Of a stretch of 47,141 nt of DNA, positions 1 through 8,677 are shown piece after piece; position 1 is the first letter of the stretch, and the number at the start of each line of letters is the position of its first letter. Source of the DNA: an uncultured Porphyromonadaceae bacterium (GTDB taxonomy: Bacteria; Bacteroidota; Bacteroidia; Bacteroidales; Muribaculaceae); NCBI GenBank assembly GCA_947175205.1, contig CAMWLS010000015.1, forward strand, positions 1 through 47,141. Reading direction: 5' to 3'. A program made the position numbers and the translations under genes. Below the pieces are notes generated by a model that was not told the origin of the DNA, did no database searches, and worked only from the letters and a program-made list of their open reading frames with translations.

Positions 1-160
1 CGGCCCTATTGACCTACAAAGGCTTTCGGGCTTTTTATTTACACATAAAATCATCTGAGAAGCTATCTATCTTGCGCACAAATATATGCTACCGTAGCTG
101 AAAAATAGAAGCAACCAATCATCCCTTGTTCTATGATTATGTGAGTATATATAGGTTCAA
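1..160. repeat. Left copy of terminal inverted repeat
   Basis: Positions 1-160 match the reverse complement of 46984-47141 with about a dozen substitutions and one 2-base gap (roughly 92% identity, counted by eye). The two copies start at the same base (CGGCCC) at each end of the window. The conserved part includes a terminator-like hairpin and a short palindrome GCTACCGTAGC near 88-98. Homology stops at GGTTCAA (154-160). Seen directly; what the repeat is remains unknown. Confidence 0.9.
3..40 (+). terminator. Terminator-like hairpin in left repeat
   Basis: GCCC at 3-6 can pair with GGGC at 28-31, followed directly by CTTTTTATTT. It would stop plus-strand transcription entering from outside the window. 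The stem is less complete than in the right copy, because the inner GAC/GTC pairing is broken here. Confidence 0.5.
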
Positions 161-245
161 CGACTTTACGACGTTCCCTATTTTCTAAGAGCAACATATT
201 AAATATGCCATTAACGCGTATTTAAGACGTTATAAGTCCTTGTGT

Positions 246-281
246 GAGACATTTAGTGGGACATTTAGTGGGACATTTATC
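246..281. repeat. Three tandem 12-bp repeats
   Basis: Three consecutive units with the core GGGACATTTAGT: the first begins GA instead of GG and the third ends in ATC. They lie between the left repeat and the first gene. The rest of 161-375 is AT-rich and I see no gene in it. The function is unknown; an array of protein-binding sites or recombinase arm sites is possible but unsupported. Confidence 0.7.
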
Positions 282-375
282 CAAGTATTTTTGGATAAAA
301 CTGGCGTAAGAGCTCAATTGTTGCAAAAAACAATGTAACTTTACCGAGTTTTTACAACTTGCTTAAATTAGCATT

Positions 376-1155
376 ATGCAGTTTTACAAAATACTATTTC
401 TATGTCTCCTGTCATTACTCACGCCATGTCTGGGGCACGCTCAGGAGGAGATTCAGACCACTGACACGGTGTATCACGAGGATATACAGGAGTTCTCGCG
501 TAATCTTGAACAGATATCTTTTGTTCCCAAAGGACAGTGGATAACAGGCATAAGTGTCAGCTATTCACAATCCAATCAGGATAAATACCAGTTCCTAATA
601 ATAGAGAATCTAAACGGGGATACATATACATTTAAAGTTAGTCCGATGCTGATGTTTGCGTTTAAGGATAATCTGGCAGCGGGTGCCAGGTTCGGATATT
701 CACGTCAGCGTACACGCTTGAAAAGTGCGGACGTCATCCTTGATTCAGAAACTGAGTATAACGTGGAATATCTGTACAGTATCTCCCATACCTTTTACGG
801 AACCGCAGCCTTCAGAAGTTATTTAAGCCTTGGTAAAAGTACGCGATTTGGCTTATTCAACGAGGTTCAACTGCAGTTGGGTGGTGGACAGTCAAAATTA
901 TGCAGCGGCAGTGGAGAAGATTTCACGGGCACTTACGCTCAGAATTTCAATGCTTCCATTGGTCTCGCTCCCGGAGTTGTGGTCTTTCTCAACAATTATT
1001 CAGCACTTGAAGTAAATGTTGGTGTTCTGGGCTTCAATTATACCCATTCAAAATTTACGACGGATCAGATATATATAGCAAACATGAACACTAAAAGCGC
1101 AAACTTTAAAGTAAACTTATTCAGTATTACCTTTGGTGTTACTTTCTATATCTAA
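376..1155 (+). CDS. Secreted outer-membrane barrel-like protein, first of a tandem pair
   Basis: This 259-residue protein starts with a clear signal peptide (about 22 residues ending GHAQ). The rest alternates aromatic and polar residues and ends in ...FSITFGVTFYI, with a terminal aromatic strand typical of outer-membrane beta-barrels. It is related to the next gene: both have a (I/V)P(K/Q)G(Q/K)W segment, a conserved LG-(K/M) (D/S)-RF-(G/A)-(L/V)-FNEV block, a PG-hydrophobic block, and a similar end (ANFK-N-F-I-FG). The function is not recognised. The ATG at 376 is preferred because it yields the signal peptide; another ATG at 359 is in a different frame. Expected location is the outer membrane (inferred). 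Confidence 0.8.
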   Translation: MQFYKILFLCLLSLLTPCLGHAQEEIQTTDTVYHEDIQEFSRNLEQISFVPKGQWITGISVSYSQSNQDKYQFLIIENLNGDTYTFKVSPMLMFAFKDNLAAGARFGYSRQRTRLKSADVILDSETEYNVEYLYSISHTFYGTAAFRSYLSLGKSTRFGLFNEVQLQLGGGQSKLCSGSGEDFTGTYAQNFNASIGLAPGVVVFLNNYSALEVNVGVLGFNYTHSKFTTDQIYIANMNTKSANFKVNLFSITFGVTFYI

Positions 1156-1159
1156 GCGT

Positions 1160-2032
1160 ATGATGAAGACTAAAGATTTAAAGATATCTTTGTTGCTATG
1201 TCTGGCAGTTGTTTTTGCAATGCCATCTTTGAGTGCACAGGATATAGTAAGAAAAAAGGATTTAATAAATGACAGTCTGGCTCTTGCCAAACGTATGCCA
1301 TCTGATAAGGTTCTTGTAAACGGGGATACAGTGAATATGGTGATACCGGAAAGAAATTTTGGAAGATATGACCGTAAGCTGTTTAACTATCTGTATATTC
1401 CGCAGGGTAAATGGGCATTTGGATTAACAGCCTCATACGGAGAACTTAATACAGATGATGTCCAAGTGCTTTCCATTCTGGATAATGTGGACTTTAAAGG
1501 AAAGATATATTCCATAAAGCCATCTGTTTCATATTTCATCAGACACAACCAGTCAGTGGGACTGAGATTTAACTATTCCCGTGGATTTGCTGATTTAAAT
1601 AACCTTGCTGTGGATTTTGATGAAGACATGAATTTTTCAATCAAAGATGTAAGTTATTATACTCAGACGTATACCATCAGTACATTTTACAGGAATTATG
1701 TGGGCCTGGGAATGGATAAGCGCTTTGCGGTATTCAACGAAGTGGATCTGAGTTTCGGCAGTGGTTCATCCCGCTTCAAGAGGATATATAATGAGGCCCC
1801 ACGAGATACGCGTACAAACATCACTGAAGCCTCTCTCAACTTCAGCCCCGGCCTCTGTATCTTTATACAAGATTATGTAGCATTCAATGTCTCATTTGGC
1901 GTTTTCGGGCTCAAGTATCATCGTGAGCATCAGTTGACTGATGGTGTAGATGAGGGCACCAGAACAACATCCGGAGCAAACTTCAAGTTTAATATCTTCA
2001 ACATTGCGTTTGGCTTGTTAATTGTTATATAA
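1160..2032 (+). CDS. Secreted outer-membrane barrel-like protein, second of a tandem pair
   Basis: Paralogue of the preceding gene, starting 4 bases after its stop. The open frame extends back to 1133, but the ATG at 1160 (or 1163) gives a proper signal peptide (MMKTKDLK, a hydrophobic core, then SLSAQ), so the upstream extension overlapping the first gene is unlikely. The mature part shares the IPQGKW segment, the LGMDKRFAVFNEV block and the C-terminal ANFKFNIFNIAFG block with its neighbour. It has an extra charged N-terminal stretch of about 35 residues. The function is not recognised; tandem duplication suggests the pair is co-expressed and may form a hetero-complex or be specialised copies (inference). 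Confidence 0.8.
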   Translation: MMKTKDLKISLLLCLAVVFAMPSLSAQDIVRKKDLINDSLALAKRMPSDKVLVNGDTVNMVIPERNFGRYDRKLFNYLYIPQGKWAFGLTASYGELNTDDVQVLSILDNVDFKGKIYSIKPSVSYFIRHNQSVGLRFNYSRGFADLNNLAVDFDEDMNFSIKDVSYYTQTYTISTFYRNYVGLGMDKRFAVFNEVDLSFGSGSSRFKRIYNEAPRDTRTNITEASLNFSPGLCIFIQDYVAFNVSFGVFGLKYHREHQLTDGVDEGTRTTSGANFKFNIFNIAFGLLIVI

Positions 2033-2035
2033 AAG

Positions 2036-2066
2036 TTGGAGGAGATAAAGAAATTCCTTATATTTG
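2036..2066 (+). promoter_or_regulatory. Bacteroidales-type promoter of the dnaN operon
   Basis: TTG at 2036-2038, 20-bp spacer, TATATTTG at 2059-2066, matching the TTG-N19-21-TAnnTTTG consensus of the Bacteroidota primary sigma factor. It lies 38 bases before the dnaN ATG, so the dnaN operon has its own promoter separate from the upstream barrel genes. Confidence 0.65.
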
Positions 2067-2104
2067 TACCATACGTCCAATACAGAAAATAAAAACTCAC
2101 AGAT

Positions 2105-3235
2105 ATGAAATTTAAAGCCCCTGCAAAAAAACTGTATAATGCAGTTTCCTCAGTTTCTAAAGTTGTCAGTTCAAAGAATGCTCTGAATATTCTTGAAAAC
2201 TTCTTATTTGAGCTTAAGGATGATAAGCTTTATATAACAGGCTCTGACAGTGAGAACTCGCTTACGGGAAGAGTTGAGCTCTCGCATAGTGAGGGAGGAG
2301 GTAGCTTTTGTCTTAATATGCGCCAGGTGGTGGATTTACTTAAAGAACTGCCTGATCAGGAGGTAACCGTTGAAGTAGATGATTCTACGTTACGTGTAAC
2401 GATTTCATACCCGGGAGGTATGTACAATCTGGTTGCGATAAATGCAGATGAATATCCCCGTTTTACGGCAGATGAAAATGAAGGAGAGCCTATTTCATTC
2501 ACCTGTGATGCTTCATACATTTCACGTGCCATGGAGAAGACTCTGTTTGCAGTTTCAACAGAGGATTTCAGAGCCATAATGCAGGGAATTTTATTTGATA
2601 TCAAGCCTGATAGCGTTATCTTTGTAGCCACTGATACCCGTAAGCTTGTGAAGTATTCAGACTCAAGAATAAAACCAGGGACAGAGGGGAGCTGTGTCCT
2701 TCCGGCAAAACCTGCGGGCGTACTAAAAAGTGTCTTTAACGGTAAGGGTGAAATGAAAGTTGAGATACGCCAAAAGAGTGCAACCTTTACTACAGAAGAC
2801 TTTGAACTGCAATGCAGCTTCCTTGTTGGGCGTTATCCGGATTATACAAGAGTTATACCACGCAGCAACACCCTTCATCTTACCGTTGACCGCCTGCAGA
2901 TGCTACAGACGGTCCGTCGTGTAGCAGTATTCGTTGACCCCGGATTCGGACTGATTAAGTTTAAAATTACTCCGGACCGCATGTTTATGCGTTCCTCAGA
3001 TACCAGTCTCTGCTCAGAAGCAAAGGATGAAGTGCCGTGCTCATTCTCCGGAAACGAGCTTATTATTGGATTCAGCGCTCCATATTTATTGGAGATTCTC
3101 AATGTGATAAATACAGAGGACGTACTTGTGGACTTTGGAGATGCCGGCAGACCCGGTCTTTTCTATCCTACCGAGAATCCGGACGGTACTGAACTTATCA
3201 TCCTCCTTATGCCCATGACCGCAGGAGAATTCTGA
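2105..3235 (+). CDS. dnaN: DNA polymerase III beta subunit (sliding clamp)
   Basis: This 376-residue protein has the length and three-domain repeat structure of bacterial DnaN. The N-terminus (MKFKAPAKKLYNAVSSVSKVV) and the C-terminus ending in PM(T)A are typical; the C-terminal ...IILLMPM segment is the conserved clamp end. It forms the dimeric ring that tethers DNA polymerase III and other repair enzymes to DNA. dnaA is not adjacent, which is common in Bacteroidota. It is first in an operon with a proofreading-type exonuclease 23 bases downstream, consistent with a replication function. Confidence 0.96.
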   Translation: MKFKAPAKKLYNAVSSVSKVVSSKNALNILENFLFELKDDKLYITGSDSENSLTGRVELSHSEGGGSFCLNMRQVVDLLKELPDQEVTVEVDDSTLRVTISYPGGMYNLVAINADEYPRFTADENEGEPISFTCDASYISRAMEKTLFAVSTEDFRAIMQGILFDIKPDSVIFVATDTRKLVKYSDSRIKPGTEGSCVLPAKPAGVLKSVFNGKGEMKVEIRQKSATFTTEDFELQCSFLVGRYPDYTRVIPRSNTLHLTVDRLQMLQTVRRVAVFVDPGFGLIKFKITPDRMFMRSSDTSLCSEAKDEVPCSFSGNELIIGFSAPYLLEILNVINTEDVLVDFGDAGRPGLFYPTENPDGTELIILLMPMTAGEF

Positions 3236-3258
3236 TAAAAAATGACTGAAAGGATAAG

Positions 3259-4026
3259 ATGAGACTTAAGTTAAAACGCCCTCTGATTTTCTTTGACCTT
3301 GAAACTACAGGTACTAATATTACCAAAGACCGAATAGTGGAAATCTCTCTGGTAAAAGTCAATCCTGATGGTACGCGGCTTGAAAAGACAAGACGAATTA
3401 ATCCGGAGATGCCAATCCCGGCTGAGGCTACCGCGATTCATCATATTACCGATGATGATGTCAGGAATGAACCTACTTTCAAGCAGGTTGCCAAGTCTCT
3501 GGCCTCCCTTTTTCAGGGTTGCGATATTGCGGGATTTAACTCAAACAGATTTGACATTCCATTACTTGATGAGGAGTTCCAACGAGCTGATGTTGACATA
3601 GATTTGGGACGGGCTAATTTTATAGATGTTCAGACAATCTATCATAAAAGAGAACCTCGGACGCTTGTGGCAGCATACAAATATTATTGTGGCAAGAATC
3701 TGGAAGAAGCACATAGCGCAGCTGCCGATACTCTTGCAACTATGGAGGTTCTTTTTGCCCAGATGGATTTATATGATGATTTGCCCGATGATGTAGAAAG
3801 CCTTTCAGAATATGCCTCACAGAACAGGAATGTAGACTTTGCGGGGCGTCTTGTTTATGATGAACAACGCCGTCCGGTTATTAATTTTGGTAAATATAAG
3901 GGACGTCTGGCTGCAGAAGTACTTGCTGCCGATCCTGGATATTACAGCTGGATTCTTCAGGGAGATTTCCCCAAAAATACCAAGGACGCCTTTACGAGAA
4001 TCAAACTCAGTCTGTCAGGAAAATAA
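3259..4026 (+). CDS. DEDDh 3'-5' exonuclease, DnaQ/epsilon-like
   Basis: 255 residues. Exonuclease motif I is FFDLETTG (D13, E15), motif II is in the GFNSNRFDIPLL segment, and motif III is AHSAAADTLAT, giving the DEDDh catalytic set. The C-terminal 45 residues (INFGKYKG...DPGYYSWIL) form a small extra domain often seen on exonucleases of this type in Bacteroidota. It probably proofreads or trims DNA 3' ends; whether it is the replicative epsilon subunit cannot be decided from sequence. Its position right behind dnaN supports a replication or repair role. Confidence 0.9.
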   Translation: MRLKLKRPLIFFDLETTGTNITKDRIVEISLVKVNPDGTRLEKTRRINPEMPIPAEATAIHHITDDDVRNEPTFKQVAKSLASLFQGCDIAGFNSNRFDIPLLDEEFQRADVDIDLGRANFIDVQTIYHKREPRTLVAAYKYYCGKNLEEAHSAAADTLATMEVLFAQMDLYDDLPDDVESLSEYASQNRNVDFAGRLVYDEQRRPVINFGKYKGRLAAEVLAADPGYYSWILQGDFPKNTKDAFTRIKLSLSGK

Positions 4027-4052
4027 CATTAATAGAGTAAACTTCAACACAC

Positions 4053-5261
4053 GTGCTGTCTGGAAAACATATTATCTTAGGTATAAGCGGTGGCATAGCT
4101 GCTTATAAGTCTGTGGTACTTCTGCGGCTTCTTATAAAAGCGGGAGCAGAAGTGCAGGTTGTCATTACCCCTAACGGCAAAGAGTTTATCACACCTGTCA
4201 CTCTTTCTTCTCTGAGCGGGAAGCCAGTAATAAGCGAGTTTTTTACAGCCAATACAGGTCAATGGAACTCACATGTTGACCTTGGGCTCTGGGCTGATGC
4301 TATGGTAATAGCACCGGCGACAGCGTCAACCATTGCAAAAATGGCAAATGGTGTCGCAGACAATATGCTTATTACAACATATCTTTCTGCAAAGTGCCCA
4401 GTCTTTATTGCTCCGGCTATGGATTTAGACATGATGTCACATCCGTCAACACAAAGAAATATTGAGCTTCTGCAGTCTTACGGGAATCATATTATTGAGG
4501 CGCGTGAAGGTGAGCTTGCAAGTCATCTTGTAGGCAAGGGACGCATGGAAGAACCGGAGGAAATAGTTTCAATAATTGAAAACTATTTCAGTAAAAATAC
4601 ACTTCTTGCAGGCAAACATGTTCTGATTACAGCCGGTCCGACTATTGAGCGTATAGATCCCGTACGATATATCAGCAATTTCTCAACCGGGAAAATGGGA
4701 TATTCGCTGGCAAAGGCAGCTGCAGCCCAAGGTGCAACTGTAACTCTTATTTCCGGTCCGGTGAATATTTCTGTCAATAATCCGGCCATTAAAGTTGTAA
4801 ACGTTGAAAGTGCATCTCAGATGTATGATGAATGTATGCGCGTATGGCCTGTGTGTAATGTGGGAATAATGACTTCAGCCGTTGCTGACTACAAGCCGGC
4901 AGAGCCATCAACCGTTAAAATCAAAAGAGAGGGCCAAGATGCACCGACCTTAACCTTAATAAAGAATCCCGATATAGCTGCAGCCCTGGGTTCATGTAAG
5001 AATTCAGAGCAGATTCTTGTTGGTTTTGCACTGGAGACAGATAACGCCCATGAAAATGGGATTAAGAAGATTACCTCAAAGAATCTTGATTTGGTGGTTA
5101 TTAACTCATTAGCTGATCCGGGAGCCGGCTTTGGAACTGATACCAATAAGGTTACCGTAGTCTCAGCTAAAGGTAATGAAACAGATATTCCTTTAATGAC
5201 GAAGGATAATGTAGCTGCAGAGATAATAAAAATAATTTCAACCTATGATAAGACTGAATAA
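4053..5261 (+). CDS. coaBC: Bifunctional phosphopantothenoylcysteine synthetase/decarboxylase
   Basis: 402 residues, the full length for a CoaBC (Dfp) fusion. It starts at a GTG codon. The N-terminal half is the flavin decarboxylase CoaC (GISGGIAAYK near residue 10, active-site His in WNSHVDLGLWAD, then APAMDLDMM). The C-terminal half is the CTP-dependent ligase CoaB (NFSTGKMGYSLAKAAAAQGA, SAVADYKP, and KNPDI). It makes 4'-phosphopantetheine from phosphopantothenate and cysteine for CoA synthesis. The CoaC substrate motif has D where PxMNxxMW families have N, and the lid segment before GKGRM lacks a cysteine. The gene ends 17 bases inside the next one. Confidence 0.95.
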   Translation: MLSGKHIILGISGGIAAYKSVVLLRLLIKAGAEVQVVITPNGKEFITPVTLSSLSGKPVISEFFTANTGQWNSHVDLGLWADAMVIAPATASTIAKMANGVADNMLITTYLSAKCPVFIAPAMDLDMMSHPSTQRNIELLQSYGNHIIEAREGELASHLVGKGRMEEPEEIVSIIENYFSKNTLLAGKHVLITAGPTIERIDPVRYISNFSTGKMGYSLAKAAAAQGATVTLISGPVNISVNNPAIKVVNVESASQMYDECMRVWPVCNVGIMTSAVADYKPAEPSTVKIKREGQDAPTLTLIKNPDIAAALGSCKNSEQILVGFALETDNAHENGIKKITSKNLDLVVINSLADPGAGFGTDTNKVTVVSAKGNETDIPLMTKDNVAAEIIKIISTYDKTE

Positions 5262-6177
5262 TATTCTTTATAAAACAATATTTTCAGTGGCATTACTCCT
5301 GTTAACACCGGTAATAAAAGCGCAGGAGCTGAATTGTTCTGTAGAAATAAATGTTGATCAGATTGAAGGTACCAATCGCAGCAGATTTGAGACTCTTCAG
5401 CAGGCCATTACTGAGTATATGAACAGTACGGTCTTCACACCTGCCCAATTTGCTCCTAATGAGAAAATTGAATGTCGTCTTTATTTTACCATAAAAGAGA
5501 TGGACGGAGATATTGCTAAGGGAGACTTACAGATTCAATCCAGCAGGCCTGTATATAACAGTTCATATACCACAACTTTATTAAATTTTAAAGACACAAA
5601 GATAGATTTTTCATATCAAGAAGGTGACCCTCTAAATTTTAATCTTTCCAACTGGGAAGGACAGCTTACGGGGTTACTTAATTTTTACGCATACCTAATT
5701 CTTGCTATAGATTTTGACAGCTTTTCACCCCATGGCGGAGATTCTTACTGGGACAAGGTAGCTCAGATAGTTCAGATGGGCCAGTCCTCCGGTGAAGTAG
5801 GGTGGAAGGCATTTGAAGATACAAAGAACAGAAGTGCTGTCAGCGCTGCTTTTACTGACGCCTCAACTTCAGGAATTCGGGATTTATATTATCAATATCA
5901 TCGTCAAGGTCTGGATGAAATGAGTACCGCTCCAGATAAAGGACGTGCGGGAATAACTGAATCCATATCCATTCTTCAGAAGATTTTTGATGCAGCTCCC
6001 ATGAGTGTGGGGCTTTCTATCTTTAAGGATACTAAAATGGATGAACTTGTAAACGTGTATTCAAAAGCTCCTGCTGAGGAAAGAACCAGAGTATATAACG
6101 TACTTCAGGGCATGTACCCCACTGAACAGTCAAGACTTGAACAGATTAAAAACGGAGCCGAAAACGCTAACAGATGA
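5245..6177 (+). CDS. DUF4835 family secreted protein
   Basis: 310 residues with a signal peptide ending in IKAQ and a mature part starting ELNCSVEINVDQIEGTNRSR, which is characteristic of the DUF4835 family. The family is restricted to Bacteroidota and sits in this exact gene neighbourhood (coaBC before, recN after). It has no known biochemical function; location is periplasm or outer surface by inference. It overlaps coaBC by 17 bases and recN by 4, so it is translated within the operon. The conserved middle contains the SNWEGQLTGLLNFYAYLILA segment. Confidence 0.88.
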   Translation: MIRLNNILYKTIFSVALLLLTPVIKAQELNCSVEINVDQIEGTNRSRFETLQQAITEYMNSTVFTPAQFAPNEKIECRLYFTIKEMDGDIAKGDLQIQSSRPVYNSSYTTTLLNFKDTKIDFSYQEGDPLNFNLSNWEGQLTGLLNFYAYLILAIDFDSFSPHGGDSYWDKVAQIVQMGQSSGEVGWKAFEDTKNRSAVSAAFTDASTSGIRDLYYQYHRQGLDEMSTAPDKGRAGITESISILQKIFDAAPMSVGLSIFKDTKMDELVNVYSKAPAEERTRVYNVLQGMYPTEQSRLEQIKNGAENANR

Positions 6178-7856
6178 TAAAGACCTTAAATATATCCAAT
6201 TACGCGCTTATAGATAAGCTGGAGATATGTTTTGCTCCCGGTTTCAATATTATTACCGGAGAAACAGGAGCAGGGAAATCCATCATGTTGGGTGCCTTAA
6301 GTTTACTCCTTGGAGGAAGGGCAGACACAAAGGCTATCGGTGACCCCCAACATAAATCAGTGATAGAAGCTGAATTCGATGTCACTGATTATAGCGGGAT
6401 GGATAAATTTTTAAAGGAAAATGATATAGATCCTGTTACAGAAGGTCAGCATAGTTTGTGCATACTACGCCGAGAACTTAGTCCGGGTGGAAGGTCCAGA
6501 GCTTTTATTAATGATACTCCTGTAAATCTTTCCGTGCTGAGACAAGCAGCAATGAGGCTGGTGGATATTCATTCACAGCATCAGAATCTGTTATTGGCTG
6601 AATCAGCTTATCAGCTAAAGATTATTGACAGCATGGCATGTAATGGTGAGCTTCTTGAAGAGTATCAGAATGCATATGCCATATACAGAAAGAAGTTAAA
6701 GGAATTTGTTAATACCCGCGAGATGTTAAAAGCCAGCAAAGAGAGTTCAGAACTGATGGATTTTCAGCTGGCACAGCTTACCTCCGCCAAACTGGAGAAA
6801 GATGAGGAAAGTGCGCTTGAGAAAGAGAGGGAGCTATTAACTAATGTTGGCGAAATAAAAGAAAATATTGTAGAAGCGCTGGACCAGTTACTATATCGTC
6901 AGGGCGGAGTAAATTCGTCATTATCTGATGCAATATCCCGCTGCAGAAATATTGCTCCCAACATTCCTGAAGCAATGGAATTTGCTGAGCGTCTGGAATC
7001 TGCTAAAATTGAGATTCAGGATGTTGCGGAGTCATTATTGGCGTTTGATTCATCAGTACAGTCTGATCCTGAGCGGCTGCAGGTAATTGAGGACAGGCTC
7101 AATAAACTTTATTCCCTGGAAACTGCGTACCGATGCTCAGACGCTAATCAGCTTATTGAAATACGTGATCAACTTCTGAAGCAGCGGAACGTAATAGATA
7201 ACAGTGAGAATATCCTTGAAAGTTTAGAGGCTGATGCACGGCAGGCTAAGAAGGATGCCGTATTACTTGCACAGAAGCTTACTGAAAGCCGCATGAAATG
7301 CGGAGCTTTCTTTGCGGAGGAGTTACGCAAGAAGGCTACACCTTTAGGAATGTCTAACTTACAGTGTGAGATTTCTATAACATCCGGTAAGCTAACGCCT
7401 ACCGGAATGGACCAGGTAGAATTCCTCTTTGCGTTTAATAAGAATCAGGTCCTTCGTCCCATAAGTGGTACTGCTTCAGGAGGAGAAATTTCCAGACTTA
7501 TGTTGGCCATAAAAGCCATAGTAAGTGAACGTATGTCTCTTCCTTCAATAATTTTTGATGAAGTAGATACAGGTGTATCCGGGGATGTTGCAAACCGGAT
7601 GGGTGAAATGATGTCCTTGATCTCACAGAATCTCCAAGTTATTACCATCACTCACCTTCCGCAAGTTGCTGCCAGAGGCGTAAAACATTTTAAGGTATAC
7701 AAGGAAGATGATGAAAAGTCCACCCATACGAGAGTCAGAATTCTTGACCGTAGCGAGAGAATATCTGAAATAGCCCTTATGTTAAGTGGAGATTCAGAAA
7801 ATAATTCGGCACGCCAGACGGCTGAGGTCTTGCTAAACAATGGATTAAAAAATTAA
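6174..7856 (+). CDS. recN: DNA repair protein RecN
   Basis: 560 residues, normal RecN length. An SMC-like ATPase head is split by coiled coil: Walker A GETGAGKSIMLGAL near residue 30, long heptad-rich arms about residues 150-350, then the signature SGTASGGEISRLMLAIK and Walker B IIFDEVDTGVSGDVA with THLPQVAA. It is recruited to double-strand breaks and holds DNA ends for RecA-dependent repair. The ATG overlaps the previous stop (ATGA). Confidence 0.96.
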   Translation: MIKTLNISNYALIDKLEICFAPGFNIITGETGAGKSIMLGALSLLLGGRADTKAIGDPQHKSVIEAEFDVTDYSGMDKFLKENDIDPVTEGQHSLCILRRELSPGGRSRAFINDTPVNLSVLRQAAMRLVDIHSQHQNLLLAESAYQLKIIDSMACNGELLEEYQNAYAIYRKKLKEFVNTREMLKASKESSELMDFQLAQLTSAKLEKDEESALEKERELLTNVGEIKENIVEALDQLLYRQGGVNSSLSDAISRCRNIAPNIPEAMEFAERLESAKIEIQDVAESLLAFDSSVQSDPERLQVIEDRLNKLYSLETAYRCSDANQLIEIRDQLLKQRNVIDNSENILESLEADARQAKKDAVLLAQKLTESRMKCGAFFAEELRKKATPLGMSNLQCEISITSGKLTPTGMDQVEFLFAFNKNQVLRPISGTASGGEISRLMLAIKAIVSERMSLPSIIFDEVDTGVSGDVANRMGEMMSLISQNLQVITITHLPQVAARGVKHFKVYKEDDEKSTHTRVRILDRSERISEIALMLSGDSENNSARQTAEVLLNNGLKN

Positions 7857-7863
7857 ACCCGAA

Positions 7864-8613
7864 ATGAATGATTATATTTTTGGCATACGAGCCGTAATTG
7901 AAGCTATTGAAGCAGGAAAAGATATAGATAAGTTACTTATCCGTAAAAATCTTCAAGGAGAATTATCCTCAGAACTGTTTGATTTGCTAAAAGCGCGTGG
8001 AATACATGCTCAACGTGTTCCGGAAGAAAAGCTTAACAGAATAACACGTAAGAATCATCAAGGTGTTATAGCTTTCATTTCACAGATTAACTACTATAAT
8101 CTGGAACATCTTGTACCATCATTTTATGAGGAAGGATTGTTGCCTCTGATACTTATCCTGGATGGAATAACGGATGTGCGTAACTTTGGAGCTATAGCGC
8201 GAACAGCAGAGTGCTGTGGGGTGAATGCCATTGTAATTCCGGACAGCGGAGCGGCTCCTGTTAATGCTGATGCAATTAAAACCTCTGCCGGTGCGCTCTT
8301 GCATGTTCCTGTTTGTAGAGAGCATTCATTAGCAAAGTCAGTACGATATCTCAAGGATAATGGCTACAATATAGTTGCTGCAAGCGAGAAGGCGGACATT
8401 AATTATACTCACGCAGATTTTACTGTACCTACGGCAATTATTATGGGTGCTGAAGATGTGGGTATCAGTAATACTCTTCTCAGATTATGTGATACCATGG
8501 TTTCTATTCCTATGTTCGGACACATTGGCTCACTGAATGTAAGCGTTGCTGCCGGGGTAATGCTTTATGAGGTGGTGCGTCAGCGTCTGGAAGCCAACAT
8601 GGAAGTAATATAA
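7864..8613 (+). CDS. rlmB: 23S rRNA (guanosine-2'-O)-methyltransferase-like SPOUT enzyme
   Basis: 249 residues. An N-terminal L30e-like RNA-binding domain (FGIRAVIEAIEAGKDIDKLLI) is followed by a SPOUT/TrmH domain with motif 1 DVRNFGAIARTAECCG, motif 2 IMGAEDVGIS and motif 3 IPMFGHIGSLNVSVAAGVMLYE, which form the knotted SAM site. The architecture matches RlmB/TrmH-group enzymes that 2'-O-methylate rRNA. The exact target (G2251 or another) is inferred from homology. It is last in the dnaN operon and converges on menE. Confidence 0.9.
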   Translation: MNDYIFGIRAVIEAIEAGKDIDKLLIRKNLQGELSSELFDLLKARGIHAQRVPEEKLNRITRKNHQGVIAFISQINYYNLEHLVPSFYEEGLLPLILILDGITDVRNFGAIARTAECCGVNAIVIPDSGAAPVNADAIKTSAGALLHVPVCREHSLAKSVRYLKDNGYNIVAASEKADINYTHADFTVPTAIIMGAEDVGISNTLLRLCDTMVSIPMFGHIGSLNVSVAAGVMLYEVVRQRLEANMEVI

Positions 8614-8677
8614 AGAGGTGTTTTTGAGATGTAGCATTTTGATACTTTATTTATCGCGGGGAACAGGGTGTCTTAAG

